Shown here: one piece after another, positions 1 through 8,357 of the stretch | How positions within the stretch are numbered: the stretch's first letter is position 1 | Layout: each line of letters begins with the position of its first letter | Assembly: GCF_003611475.1 (NCBI RefSeq) | Contig: NZ_RAXT01000003.1 | Span: forward strand, 156,879-220,878 | Length of the DNA: 64,000 bases | Reading direction: 5' to 3' | From: Acinetobacter rongchengensis | Lineage (GTDB): Bacteria; Pseudomonadota; Gammaproteobacteria; Pseudomonadales; Moraxellaceae | Program-made: the position numbers and the translations under genes | Notes under the pieces: model-generated | The model's input: only the letters and a program-made list of their open reading frames with translations | Database searches by the model: none | Told to the model about the DNA's origin: nothing

Positions 1-362
1 GCAGAAAAAGCCTCTCGAAAATTACGCAACAATGCAGGTAAAAATGGATGTAAACCGACTGAATTGGTAAAACCAATATTGATCTGCCCTTCCAACCCCA
101 TTGAAATATTTTGCACACGTTTTGGAATCGCTTGCGCATGTGCAAGTATGGTCAATGCTTCTTGATATAAAGCTTTGCCTGCTTCAGTAACTTCAACACC
201 CCGAGGCAAACGCTTCAATAAATCAGTCGATAATTCATTTTCTAAGCTTTTAATCATTCTCGTAAGGGGCGGTTGTTGCATATTGAGACGTACCGCTGCA
301 CGTGAAATATTACTTTCCTCTACGACGGCGACAAACGCTTTGAGTTTATGAATATCAATCAT
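1..362 (-). CDS. LysR-family transcriptional regulator, N-terminal part (cut by window edge)
   Basis: The gene runs off the left end of the window; about 120 N-terminal residues are visible, read on the minus strand from an ATG at 362-360. They start MIDIHKLKAFVAVVEE and contain the LysR helix-turn-helix (SRAAVRLNMQQPPLTRMIKSLE, about residues 20-40), followed by the start of the effector domain (GQINIGFTNS). The gene is divergent from the chromate transporter pair, with a 121-bp shared control region. This LysR/transporter layout is common and suggests that the regulator controls the pair. The effector is unknown because the ligand-binding domain lies outside the window. Confidence 0.93.
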   Translation of the reverse strand, partial: MIDIHKLKAFVAVVEESNISRAAVRLNMQQPPLTRMIKSLENELSTDLLKRLPRGVEVTEAGKALYQEALTILAHAQAIPKRVQNISMGLEGQINIGFTNSVGLHPFLPALLRNFREAFS

Positions 363-483
363 CACTCCACCTTAAAGCATACTTTTTTGATATATCTAAC
401 AGCAAAAATAGCATTTTTCATTATATCTAAACAAGTAGATAATGACCTCAAGTCAAGCAGTACAGCAATTCAAAGAGGTCTAA
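363..483. promoter_or_regulatory. Divergent control region, LysR gene / chromate transporter genes
   Basis: This is the only non-coding DNA between the two divergent units, so both promoters and any LysR site should be here. It contains two related AT-rich stretches (ATATCTAACA near 392 and ATATCTAAACA near 423) about 30 bp apart, which could be a repeated half-site. An AGAGG ribosome-binding site lies just ahead of the ATG at 484. No site is proven. Confidence 0.45.
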
Positions 484-1065
484 ATGAATACTGAAGCCAT
501 GCCATTAGAACAACATTTGGCAATACCCAATTGCAAAGCGTTATTCCTCGGCTTTAGCAAACTCGGTTTAATGGGCTTTGGTGGCGTTTTACCCTTGGCA
601 CAACGTTTGATTGTTGAAGATCAAAAATGGCTTACTGCTGAGCAATTTACAGATTTATTAGGGGTTTGTCAGATCTTACCAGGGGGGAATATTGTCAATA
701 TGGCAGTTGCGATTGGGTATGATTTTGCAGGACTAAAAGGTGCGATAAGTGCCGTATTTGGTTTGATGCTCGCCCCGACCATCATTGTGATTTCACTGTA
801 TCAGCTTTACGCACAGTTCCAAGAAATTCCAATGGTACAACACATGATTCAAGGTTTAGCCGCTGCGGCCGCTGGGCTGTTGTTCGCAACAGGTTTTAAA
901 ATGCTTAAACCCATGATGAAAAGTAAATTGACTTATTTCACTATTCTGTTAACCATCATTTTCATGCTATTGATCAAATTACCATTGGCACTGACCTTAT
1001 TGATTTTAGTGGCAATCAATATGGTGGTTTTAACCTTTAAACAACGTCGAATGGATCAGGAGTAA
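484..1065 (+). CDS. chrA: Chromate transporter subunit, CHR domain, first half of a split ChrA
   Basis: A 193-residue inner-membrane protein with one CHR (chromate transport) domain. The family signatures GFGGVLPLAQRLIVE, WLTAEQFTDLLGVCQILPG and GGNIVNMAVAIGYDFAG fill residues 32-85 and are followed by several hydrophobic helices. Long-chain ChrA proteins carry two such domains in about 400 residues. Here the second domain is a separate gene 6 bp downstream, so this is a short-chain pair rather than a broken gene. Known family members export chromate, driven by the proton gradient; related proteins may move other oxyanions. The start is chosen from the AGAGG site 5-10 bp upstream of the ATG. 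Confidence 0.88.
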   Translation: MNTEAMPLEQHLAIPNCKALFLGFSKLGLMGFGGVLPLAQRLIVEDQKWLTAEQFTDLLGVCQILPGGNIVNMAVAIGYDFAGLKGAISAVFGLMLAPTIIVISLYQLYAQFQEIPMVQHMIQGLAAAAAGLLFATGFKMLKPMMKSKLTYFTILLTIIFMLLIKLPLALTLLILVAINMVVLTFKQRRMDQE

Positions 1066-1071
1066 AACCGC

Positions 1072-1590
1072 ATGTATGTACTTTTAGCACTAATACTGGT
1101 TTTTACTCAATTGTCTTTATTGGCTTTCGGTGGCGGCAATGCAATTTTGCCTGAGATGCAACATCAAGTGGTCACAGTACATCAATGGATGACTGCGGAA
1201 CAATTCAGTTCAATGTTTGCCATGGCGCAAGCCGCACCAGGCCCCAATATGATGATTGTACCTTTAGTTGGTTGGCATGTTGCAGGGCCGTTAGGTTTGT
1301 TTGTGACGTCATTGGCAAAGTTCGGCCCCTCTTCGATTATCACGGTTTATGCTTTAAAGTTTTGGAATAATTTTAAAGATCATCCATTTAGAGCTAAATT
1401 TGAAAAGGCACTAAAACCCATCACTGTCGGTTTAGTTTTAGTCAGTGCTTGGATTATTGCGCAAGCTTCTGCACAAAGTATGCTGTTGGTCGCTATTGTT
1501 ATTTTGACAGTGGGGCTAAGCCTATTCAAAAATATACATCCTGTCTGGTTAATGATCATTGGTGCGAGTGCGGGCGTAGTCTTGTTATAA
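1072..1590 (+). CDS. chrA: Chromate transporter subunit, CHR domain, second half of a split ChrA
   Basis: A 172-residue membrane protein starting 6 bp after the first CHR gene, with an AGGAGT ribosome-binding site inside the end of that gene. It carries the same domain: LAFGGGNAILPEMQHQVV, WMTAEQFSSMFAMAQAAPGPN and MIVPLVGWHVAG. The GGxNxxLPE and APGPN signatures are intact, and hydrophobic segments run to the C-terminus. Both halves are complete and in good register, so they are presumably co-translated and form a heteromeric transporter. A weak hairpin (GCACT/AGTGC, about 1598-1610) follows but lacks a clear T-run. Confidence 0.88.
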   Translation: MYVLLALILVFTQLSLLAFGGGNAILPEMQHQVVTVHQWMTAEQFSSMFAMAQAAPGPNMMIVPLVGWHVAGPLGLFVTSLAKFGPSSIITVYALKFWNNFKDHPFRAKFEKALKPITVGLVLVSAWIIAQASAQSMLLVAIVILTVGLSLFKNIHPVWLMIIGASAGVVLL

Positions 1591-1972
1591 GATAAGCACT
1601 TAGAGTGCCTTAAACTTAACAAGCTAATCAAAATCTATTTCTCGCAATAAATTTAATCACCCCACCATTTATCGCCATTAACTTTGCTAAGAGCTTTCAA
1701 AATCAAGCTATGCTGAGTACCTTAGCCAAAGTTTTTAGCTTTAAAACAGCAATAGCTTACTCAAATACCCACCATATTTATGTGTAATATGTCGTAATAC
1801 AGATAAATCATAATTGAAATGTATTCATTTCAAGGCTTTAGACATTTAAATATTGAAGTATTCTTGTTACACGATACAAAAAAATTGTAATCAATAGATA
1901 ATATACAACAAAAGTTGGATTTTATTGTGTAATAATTGGCTTTAATGTTTTACAAATGATTTGGAAATAATT
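1591..1972. other. Non-coding gap after the chromate transporter genes
   Basis: About 380 bp of AT-rich DNA with no open frame that looks coding on either strand. It presumably holds the promoter of the small gene at 1973. I see no repeat or RNA gene in it. Confidence 0.5.
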
Positions 1973-2155
1973 GTGATTGAATTACTTGAACCCGTGACAC
2001 TAAAAAAAGATGATTTAGAGCCAATAACGATTGAAGCAGGAACGCTATTAAGAATATTGATGACAAATCCATCTTCATATTTAGTCGGAGATGAAAAAGG
2101 TTTTTCCTTTCTTATCAATTTCAGCGATGAAAATATTCTGTGGAAAAAAATATAA
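1973..2155 (+). CDS. Small hypothetical protein, about 60 residues
   Basis: Unrecognised small cytosolic protein (MIELLEPVTLKKDDLEP...), with no signal peptide or membrane segment. A GTG at 1973 is preferred because TGGAAA lies 5-11 bp upstream; a TTG at 1961 in the same frame is the alternative and has no ribosome-binding site. The body is acidic with alternating hydrophobic residues (ITIEAGTLLRIL, SYLVGDEKGFSFLI), consistent with a small beta-fold. It is followed by a clear terminator at 2207-2232, which supports a real transcription unit. Function unknown. Confidence 0.55.
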   Translation: MIELLEPVTLKKDDLEPITIEAGTLLRILMTNPSSYLVGDEKGFSFLINFSDENILWKKI

Positions 2156-2206
2156 TTTATTATTATAAAATAAAAATAATGCTCTGCTGCACGACTATAG
2201 AATAAA

Positions 2207-2232
2207 GCGTCTAATCAATTAGGCGTTTTTTT
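2207..2232. terminator. Rho-independent terminator, probably bidirectional
   Basis: A hairpin GCGTCTAAT/ATTAGGCG (one G-U pair) is followed by a run of seven T on the plus strand. On the minus strand the hairpin is followed by TTTATT. It sits between the small plus-strand gene and the convergent diguanylate cyclase gene and can serve both. Confidence 0.75.
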
Positions 2233-2250
2233 ATGAAAAACTTCAACAAA

Positions 2251-3429
2251 TTAGTTCAACTCTGCAAACTGCCGAACCTGATTTCGTCCACTCAATTTTG
2301 CAAAATATAAGGCTTGATCAGCTTGGCGTATAAACATTTCCTTGGTTAAATCACCAGTGAACTCAGATGGCATAGATACCCCAAAACTTGCGGTGACCCT
2401 GATGTTATCTACATTATTTAAACAAATATGATTTTTTTCGATTTCAGCCCGACATCGTTCTGCAATTTCAAATGCTTGCTCCAATTCAAGATCGTTTAAT
2501 ATAAAAATAAATTCTTCACCACCAAAACGTCCAACATAATCATTCTTACGAATATTCTCCATCAATATCTGTGCAACTTTTATGAGGACCCGATCTCCTA
2601 TATCGTGTCCATAGGTATCATTCACTTGTTTAAAATGATCAATATCTAAAAGAACAATAACATAGTCCTGTTTTTTCTCATGATTTAAGCTTAAAAAATC
2701 GGTAATACTGCGACGGTTATACACCAACGTTAATGGGTCGATCTTACTCATTTTATCGACATACTCTTCTCTATATTTCCATTGAATCAATAAAATAATA
2801 AATAAAATGATACTGATTAAGAATATTGGAATATAGAAATACAGCATACTACTCACCCAAAACACATTATTATGTAAGGGAAGTTCTTGAAGTTTTTGAC
2901 TATAAATAGGTGCGTAAGCAATTTGATCAGTTGCGCTAAGATATCCAGCGATCAATATAAAAAAAGTAATAGGGATGACAGCCGTATACACTTCTCTGGG
3001 TTGAAAAAGCACTAAACCAACCGTAACTAAACTCACAAAACCAGCGATTGAAGCAAAACTAATAATACCCGTACAGTAGGCACCATATATAAGCGTTATG
3101 CCTAAATAACACGTTGTAAAATATGGAATATACTTTTCTACAAAGAGATTTTTACGTAATAAATAGGCAATCACGATTAAAATCAAATAGCCCACTAATG
3201 ACAGTACATAAACCGTAATAAGATTGGGATAGAAATCAAAATTAATCCAAACCTGAAAATCAGGTAGAGTCGCCCATAAGAGCCACCACACAATCCATAG
3301 TAATGTAATTACCGCACACAAACTAAATGCTAAGATACTTTTATTAACGTTACTCCAATTCATGATGACACTGTCTTTCATGAATTTTGAATATTCGTTT
3401 TTAACAACCTTAACAAAATGAAGCTTCAT
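2251..3429 (-). CDS. Membrane-bound diguanylate cyclase (GGDEF)
   Basis: A 392-residue protein with six or seven predicted membrane helices in residues 25-215 and a C-terminal GGDEF domain from about 225 (DPLTLVYNRRSI, DIDHFKQVNDTYGHDIGD, GRFGGEEFIFIL). The active-site signature is GGEEF. An inhibitory I-site (RKND) lies exactly five residues before it, so the enzyme should make cyclic di-GMP and be subject to product inhibition. No PAS or other named sensor domain is visible; the membrane part probably senses the signal. It stands alone, convergent with the small gene to its left. The likely outputs in this window, Pga polysaccharide and pili, are inference. Confidence 0.93.
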   Translation of the reverse strand: MKLHFVKVVKNEYSKFMKDSVIMNWSNVNKSILAFSLCAVITLLWIVWWLLWATLPDFQVWINFDFYPNLITVYVLSLVGYLILIVIAYLLRKNLFVEKYIPYFTTCYLGITLIYGAYCTGIISFASIAGFVSLVTVGLVLFQPREVYTAVIPITFFILIAGYLSATDQIAYAPIYSQKLQELPLHNNVFWVSSMLYFYIPIFLISIILFIILLIQWKYREEYVDKMSKIDPLTLVYNRRSITDFLSLNHEKKQDYVIVLLDIDHFKQVNDTYGHDIGDRVLIKVAQILMENIRKNDYVGRFGGEEFIFILNDLELEQAFEIAERCRAEIEKNHICLNNVDNIRVTASFGVSMPSEFTGDLTKEMFIRQADQALYFAKLSGRNQVRQFAELN

Positions 3430-4017
3430 GGGAAATTACTACTCAATATACTTATCTCTTGTTAATTTAGAAACTTTCTATTTGAATCATTAAATAAAAC
3501 CAATCAAATAAGAAGTCTCAACATTTATAATAAATGTGATATGGTTATCATTTTATACGTTTGATTTAGTACATATGTCAAGTTTCACCTTTAGTTTAAT
3601 TATTAGTCTTTAGTATAAGTAAAGATAGATTTAAAAGTAAGTATGATATCAATAATCAAAAAAAACTGTTTCTTAATGTTATCATTTTAATAAGTCTACA
3701 GTTTAATAAATTACGATTCAACGATCATTATATAAATTAAAATACTTATTATATAAACTTAATAGTAATCAAGATATTGGTAAAATATTCTGTTTTTCAA
3801 TCATATTTATTTAGTAAATCTTTAACCTATACTGAAATAAATTCAGTAAGATATTTAAATATTCTCAATTTTGAAATTCGCAACACTGTGTTAATCATGA
3901 ATATTGAATGAAAAATTAAAAATTGATTTAGTTCATTTCTTTATTTTATTGCTATAAAATGATGATTTATAGAAACTTATGATATTTATTCTTCTCTATA
4001 ACGCTCTTTAAACGAAA
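3430..4017. other. AT-rich non-coding gap upstream of the diguanylate cyclase gene
   Basis: About 590 bp, very AT-rich, with no plausible coding frame. It must hold the promoter of the leftward diguanylate cyclase gene. I found no clear repeat, hairpin or RNA gene. The length is unusual for this tightly packed region. Confidence 0.5.
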
Positions 4018-4043
4018 AAAACAAGGCCTCATTGAGGCCTTGC
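4018..4043 (-). terminator. Rho-independent terminator of the DUF2505 gene
   Basis: A perfect hairpin CAAGGCCTC/GAGGCCTTG (4022-4042) is followed on the minus strand by TTTTTT. It lies 22 bp after the stop codon of the leftward gene ending at 4064. Confidence 0.85.
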
Positions 4044-4063
4044 GATATTCAATCTTGTATGCA

Positions 4064-4567
4064 TTAACTCTGATTTGCCAAATTTTTCTTTAATTCATCT
4101 TCAATGATTTCAATTTCTAAATCTGTGAATTTACGAATTTCGCCTTCAGCATGTTTTTCAAGTAAACCACCAATAAGCGGTACTTTAACTTTCACATCCC
4201 AATCAAGCTTAATATTCACTTGCTGGTCATCACCTGTCACAGAACGGCTACAATTTGCAACTAAAGGTAAGTTTGCACCTAATTCGACTTTAGATGTCAT
4301 GGCTTCTAAATTGGTAATATCTGAACGCTTTAAACGAAACGCATCTTTTAAAAGTTTTTTTGCAATATCTGGAATATTTACATCTAAATTATAAGCTCGG
4401 CGTAAAGTATATGTATTCCCTTCAATTTTAGATTCAATAATTTCTAAGTTTTCTCCTGGAATCCTTTTGCAAACAGCTTCATGCAATGAGGTATCTGCTG
4501 CTAATCGTTTGAAATCATTGAGCGATACACCTGATATGGTTGCATTTACAGTAAATTGGTGTGCCAT
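4064..4567 (-). CDS. DUF2505 domain protein
   Basis: A 167-residue soluble protein that I recognise as DUF2505-like: MAHQFTVNATISGVSLNDFKRLAAD at the N-terminus, SKIEGNTYTLRRAYNLDVNIP in the middle and WDVKVKVPLIGGLLEKHAEGEI near the end. The latter resembles the StART-like fold in which a hydrophobic pocket is built by a curved sheet. The longer frame to 4612 is rejected: the ATG at 4567 has GGAAAGGG about 9 bp upstream, while the extension has no ribosome-binding site and a basic, non-conserved sequence. Single-gene unit with its own terminator. Ligand and role unknown. Confidence 0.8.
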   Translation of the reverse strand: MAHQFTVNATISGVSLNDFKRLAADTSLHEAVCKRIPGENLEIIESKIEGNTYTLRRAYNLDVNIPDIAKKLLKDAFRLKRSDITNLEAMTSKVELGANLPLVANCSRSVTGDDQQVNIKLDWDVKVKVPLIGGLLEKHAEGEIRKFTDLEIEIIEDELKKNLANQS

Positions 4568-4691
4568 ATAAAACCCTTTCCTCGTTTTTTTAGTCCATAA
4601 ACGCTGGCTCAATTATTTTGATTAGCGTCAATTAAACCCCACTATATATTTTAATTTTGACTTTTGATTGACTGCGCGCGACTTGTTTTTG

Positions 4692-4961
4692 TTATTTTGT
4701 GCCATGCGATAGTGTGATGACGTCTTGAATGTGAATAGACAAATAATGGTTTCTGTATTCAATATAGATATCAAACTGTTCTGCCCCATTATCTAAACCT
4801 GACACTGTCCACGTTGTTCCCTTGGGTAAATCATCCAACCAAGTAGATTTATAAAAGTCTGAAACAATTTCAAAATCTAGATATTTTTGAGGTTCTGCCA
4901 TGATTTTCTGCACAACTTGATCAAACTTATGCTTTTGTATTTCAATAAAATCGATCATCAT
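4692..4961 (-). CDS. Small hypothetical protein downstream of pnuC
   Basis: An 89-residue soluble, mildly acidic protein (MMIDFIEIQKHKFDQVVQKIM...) with no signal peptide, membrane helix or motif I recognise. It begins 20 bp after the pnuC stop codon. The AAAGGAT that overlaps the pnuC stop is a plausible though slightly distant ribosome-binding site, so the two genes are probably co-transcribed. The sequence WTVSGLDNGAEQFDIYIEYRN suggests a beta-rich fold. A link to nicotinamide riboside use would be only a context guess. Confidence 0.65.
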   Translation of the reverse strand: MMIDFIEIQKHKFDQVVQKIMAEPQKYLDFEIVSDFYKSTWLDDLPKGTTWTVSGLDNGAEQFDIYIEYRNHYLSIHIQDVITLSHGTK

Positions 4962-4981
4962 GGCGTTGATTCTGCTATCCT

Positions 4982-5566
4982 TTAAATACCATTCAATACT
5001 TTATCTTGCTGTTGCTTCTTCACCTGTTCCCATTGCCACCAACCAAATGCAGCCATCCCCACAAAAGCTGCATATAAACCTGCTGTTAGAAATAAGTCTT
5101 TATAGATAAACATTCCAACATAAACAATATCAACAAAAACCCAAAGTACCCACGTCGCAATATGTTTACGGCTGGTCCAATAGGTTGCCAATAAACTAAA
5201 AGCAGCCAATTGCGAATCTAACATCGGCAAAGCAGCATCTGTAAAATAGTGTAAAGATAGGCCAAATAAAAGCCCACCCACTGCAGCCAAAGCCATTTGC
5301 AAGATCACCATTTTTAATGCGATCGGTTCAATTCGAATCTCATGGTCTTGCTGCTTTCCCTTTAACCAATGATAAAATCCGTAGAAATTCATCACCATAA
5401 AAAATAACTGTAAAATTGTTTCCCCATACAATTTAAACTCAAAGAATAGATATGCATATAAAACAAAAGCGAAAAAGTTAAATAACCAGCACCACATATT
5501 CCGCTGAATGGTGAGTGCAACACCAATAATACTAATAATCACGGCAAATATTTCTAATGGCGACAT
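4982..5566 (-). CDS. pnuC: Nicotinamide riboside transporter PnuC
   Basis: A 194-residue inner-membrane protein with about seven hydrophobic helices. It shows the PnuC hallmark NMWCWLFNFF near residues 23-32 (W-x2-x-N type substrate-site motif) and the second conserved region YWTSRKHIATWVLWVFVDIVYVGMFIYKDL at about 130-160. PnuC proteins facilitate uptake of nicotinamide riboside, which is trapped by phosphorylation in the cytosol. The prs-nadV-nrtR salvage module is about 20 kb away in this window, so the strain seems well equipped to scavenge pyridine precursors. No riboswitch-like structure was recognised upstream. Confidence 0.92.
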   Translation of the reverse strand: MSPLEIFAVIISIIGVALTIQRNMWCWLFNFFAFVLYAYLFFEFKLYGETILQLFFMVMNFYGFYHWLKGKQQDHEIRIEPIALKMVILQMALAAVGGLLFGLSLHYFTDAALPMLDSQLAAFSLLATYWTSRKHIATWVLWVFVDIVYVGMFIYKDLFLTAGLYAAFVGMAAFGWWQWEQVKKQQQDKVLNGI

Positions 5567-5890
5567 GGCTAGACGATATATTCAAAGAAGTGCCTATTAT
5601 GAAAAAATATGCACCGAATGCAAGCGGAACCATTCCCTTGTTATGTAAAGCAGAATGACACATATTCTAAGCACATGTTATAAATCAAAATATTCCTATT
5701 CTGGTCAAAAAATGCCTTCAAAAATAAGTTAGACAAATACGAAATAATCAAAGCATTACTTCACCAAGCAAAGAGAAAAATATGGAATAGCCAAGATATT
5801 ATTGAAGATCTAACCCTCCCCCATAGCATTCAATTCAAATTTGTTCGAATCTCGAATGCAACTGAATACGATCTAATCATAATTATTGAT
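5567..5890. other. Non-coding gap between pnuC and the crotonase operon
   Basis: About 320 bp between divergent units. It holds the pnuC promoter on the left; the right edge is described separately as the crotonase promoter. No coding frame, repeat or RNA gene was recognised. Confidence 0.5.
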
Positions 5891-5919
5891 TTGACAGTTT
5901 TCTAACGATCGTTTAAAAA
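5891..5919 (+). promoter_or_regulatory. Sigma-70 promoter with palindromic operator in its spacer
   Basis: TTGACA (5891-5896) is a consensus -35 box. Seventeen bases later comes TAAAAA(T), an acceptable -10 at 5914-5919. The last ten bases of the spacer are AACGATCGTT (5904-5913), a perfect palindrome. A repressor bound there would block RNA polymerase directly. The TetR-family gene at the end of this three-gene unit (7712-8275) is the obvious candidate. The boxes and palindrome are seen; the repressor assignment is inference. Confidence 0.65.
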
Positions 5920-5949
5920 TATAAATAACAACCCAAAAGGAAAAAAACA

Positions 5950-6738
5950 ATGTCGAATAATCAAGGAAAAGTCAGTCGTGAAATCCGTGGTCATGTTTAT
6001 TTAATAGGATTAGACCGTGCAGATAAACGCAATGCTTTTGATAGTCATATGATTCATGACTTATCACTCGCTTTAACCGAGTATGAAAATAATCCTGAAT
6101 TACGTTGCGCCATTATTTTCGCACATGGTGACCATTTCACTGCCGGACTAGATTTAGTGGAATTACAACCGAAACTCGCTGATGGTGTATTTAATTTTTC
6201 CGATGAAATAGTCAATCCGTGGGGAACAGTCGGTCGCCAGCGCACTAAACCACTTATCACTGCTGTTCAAGGCTATTGTTATACCGCGGGCATCGAACTG
6301 ATGTTGAATTCCGATATGGTGATTGCAAATGAAAATACTCAATTTACGCAAATCGAAGTACAACGTGGAATCTTGCCTTTTGGAGGAGCGACTGTACGTT
6401 TTGTCCAAGCTGCAGGTTGGGTAAAAGCCATGAAATATGTGTTAACTGGTGATTTATTTTATGCACAAACAGCTTATGAAATGAATTTAGTCACTGAAGT
6501 CGTTGAAGGGAATAATCAATTGATCCGTGCGATTGAATTGGCCGAACGTATTGCCCAAGCTGCACCACTTGCCGTGCAAGCAACCTTGCATTCAGCACAT
6601 CAAGCCTTTTTACACAGCCCTGAAGTTGCTTTTGGTAACCTACAAAGTTTGCTCAGCCCATTACTTGCATCTGAAGATGCGCAGGAAGGAGTAATGGCGA
6701 TGATTGAGCGAAGAACACCGAACTTTAAAGGTAAATAA
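5950..6738 (+). CDS. Crotonase / enoyl-CoA hydratase family protein
   Basis: A 262-residue crotonase-fold protein. Residues 14-30 (HVYLIGLDRADKRNAFD) and 56-75 (IIFAHGDHFTAGLDLVEL) form the CoA-binding and first oxyanion-hole region; TAVQGYCYTAGIELMLNSDMVIA at about 104-126 supplies the second. The usual glutamate pair of true hydratases is not obvious (IEVQRGILPFGGA here), so the reaction could be isomerase- or hydrolase-like. AAAAGGA lies 8-14 bp upstream of the ATG. It is the first gene of a unit with an alpha/beta hydrolase and a TetR regulator, which suggests catabolism of an acyl substrate. Confidence 0.88.
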   Translation: MSNNQGKVSREIRGHVYLIGLDRADKRNAFDSHMIHDLSLALTEYENNPELRCAIIFAHGDHFTAGLDLVELQPKLADGVFNFSDEIVNPWGTVGRQRTKPLITAVQGYCYTAGIELMLNSDMVIANENTQFTQIEVQRGILPFGGATVRFVQAAGWVKAMKYVLTGDLFYAQTAYEMNLVTEVVEGNNQLIRAIELAERIAQAAPLAVQATLHSAHQAFLHSPEVAFGNLQSLLSPLLASEDAQEGVMAMIERRTPNFKGK

Positions 6739-6778
6739 ACCATTCCACACAAGTATAGATGCTACCAATAATAGAGCA

Positions 6779-7693
6779 ATGACGATGCAAAACTTAAAGC
6801 AACCCGCAAATACACAAGACATGGATATACAAGCGTTTAAAACTGAAACCATTTCATTTCAAGCTTTGGATGGTTATCACCTGATTGGTACTTTATACAC
6901 ACCCAAAGAACACACGAAAGCTCAAATAGTCCTTTCATCTGCGACAGGTGTGCCGCAAGCGTTTTATCGTCGTTTCGCTGAATATGCAGCACAACTAGGT
7001 TATCAAACCTTTACTTTTGATTATCGAGGTGTCAGTCAATCCGCACCTAAAACTTTAAAAGGCTTTCAAATGTCTTATCTCGATTGGGGGAAATTCGATT
7101 TAACTGCTGCAATCGATTATTTAGCACAAGATGATTTACCTCTATTTCTCGTAGGGCATTCTTATGGAGGTCAAGCTTTAGGATTGACGACAAATCATCA
7201 TAAAGTCACAGCTATGTATTGTTTTGGCACAGGTGCAGGTTGGCATGGCTATATGCCATTGAAAGAGAAAATAAAAGTGCAAGTGATTTGGAATATTGTT
7301 TTTCCACCTATGGTCGCTGCTGTGGGTTATTTACCTTGGAGCAAGCTTAATATGGGAGCAGACCTTCCCAAAGGCGTTTATTCACAATGGCGTAAATGGT
7401 GTAAAAATCCAACTTATTTCTTTGCAGATCCCGAACAACACCATTTGCATGATCAATATGCACAAGTCACAACACCCATTTATGCTGTAGCAGCACTGGA
7501 TGATGATTGGGCTTTACCTCGTTCACGCTACGCTTTTATGCAGCATTATCGTCATGCACCCATGAACTTCATCAATATTTCAGCTGATGAGTTTGGATTA
7601 AAAAAAATCGGTCATATGGGCTATTTTCGAAAAGGTTCAGAAGCGATTTGGGATAAAATGCTCAACACTTTTGAAGATTTACTTCACCCCTAA
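6779..7693 (+). CDS. Alpha/beta hydrolase (serine hydrolase)
   Basis: About 304 residues from the ATG at 6779. The frame is open back to 6704, but that start overlaps the crotonase gene and lacks a ribosome-binding site. The fold is clear: FDYRGVSQS, nucleophile elbow GHSYGGQ (Ser at about 124), candidate acid in ALDDDWALP, and catalytic His in KIGHMGYF near the C-terminus. No signal peptide, so cytosolic. It lies 40 bp after the crotonase gene and 18 bp before the TetR gene. Substrate unknown; an ester or thioester linked to the crotonase product is a reasonable guess. Confidence 0.85.
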   Translation: MTMQNLKQPANTQDMDIQAFKTETISFQALDGYHLIGTLYTPKEHTKAQIVLSSATGVPQAFYRRFAEYAAQLGYQTFTFDYRGVSQSAPKTLKGFQMSYLDWGKFDLTAAIDYLAQDDLPLFLVGHSYGGQALGLTTNHHKVTAMYCFGTGAGWHGYMPLKEKIKVQVIWNIVFPPMVAAVGYLPWSKLNMGADLPKGVYSQWRKWCKNPTYFFADPEQHHLHDQYAQVTTPIYAVAALDDDWALPRSRYAFMQHYRHAPMNFINISADEFGLKKIGHMGYFRKGSEAIWDKMLNTFEDLLHP

Positions 7694-7711
7694 ATAGTTA
7701 GGTGAAAATAC

Positions 7712-8275
7712 ATGCGCCCACAAAAATTACCCCCTGAACACATTCTCAATATCTGCGCTTTACAATTTAAAGCGCACGGATATGCAGGAACAAGCATGGA
7801 TATGTTGGCAAAAGCATGTGGGCTGAGTAAAGCTGCATTTTATTACTACTACCCCAATAAAGAAGCCTTATTGCTCAAAGTGTTAGAACATACTCATGCT
7901 TATCTAAAAGTATCTGTATTTGCTTTTGCTTACTCAAATGATCTGAATAACTTTGACCCTTTGCTGCACTTTAACCAAATGCATGACAAAGCTGTAGACT
8001 TTTTTAGTTATCAAATTAAAGGCTGTCTGGTTGGTATCCTGTCTATAGAGTCAGAAAATATCTCAGAACAAATTATGCAAAAAATACGTGAAATCTTTCA
8101 GGATTGGCAACAGGCTTTTTATCAATTATTCCGTCATCGGCTAGATGAAGATTCAGCACAAGCCTTGGCTAAAATCAGTATTGCCGATTATGAAGGTGCT
8201 ATTCTGATGTATCGATTGAATCATGATCCTTTCTATCTTGACCAAGTCAAAACTAGAATTTTACAGGCACTGTAA
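7712..8275 (+). CDS. TetR-family transcriptional regulator
   Basis: A 187-residue protein with a typical TetR N-terminal DNA-binding domain: GTSMDMLAKACGLSKAAFYYYYPNKEALL at about residues 25-53, followed by an all-alpha ligand domain. AGGTG lies about 10 bp before the ATG. It is third in the crotonase-hydrolase-TetR unit and probably autoregulates by binding the palindrome at 5904-5913 in the shared promoter. The inducer is likely a substrate or product of the two enzymes, for example an acyl-CoA; this is inference. Confidence 0.9.
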   Translation: MRPQKLPPEHILNICALQFKAHGYAGTSMDMLAKACGLSKAAFYYYYPNKEALLLKVLEHTHAYLKVSVFAFAYSNDLNNFDPLLHFNQMHDKAVDFFSYQIKGCLVGILSIESENISEQIMQKIREIFQDWQQAFYQLFRHRLDEDSAQALAKISIADYEGAILMYRLNHDPFYLDQVKTRILQAL

Positions 8276-8357
8276 TCTTAAATTTGTAGATGTGTAATAT
8301 TGGCAGTAAACGTTGTTATTTGAACATAGTTTAACATTCTGAAAGTGGGTTAGGAAA

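Noticed and set aside
484..1590. Frameshifted single chrA gene
   Set aside because: Each half is a full CHR domain with its own ribosome-binding site and start; this is a known split form, not a break.
5835..5860. GTTCGAATC, as in a tRNA T-loop
   Set aside because: No 7-bp acceptor stem or CCA side and no anticodon arm at the right distance.
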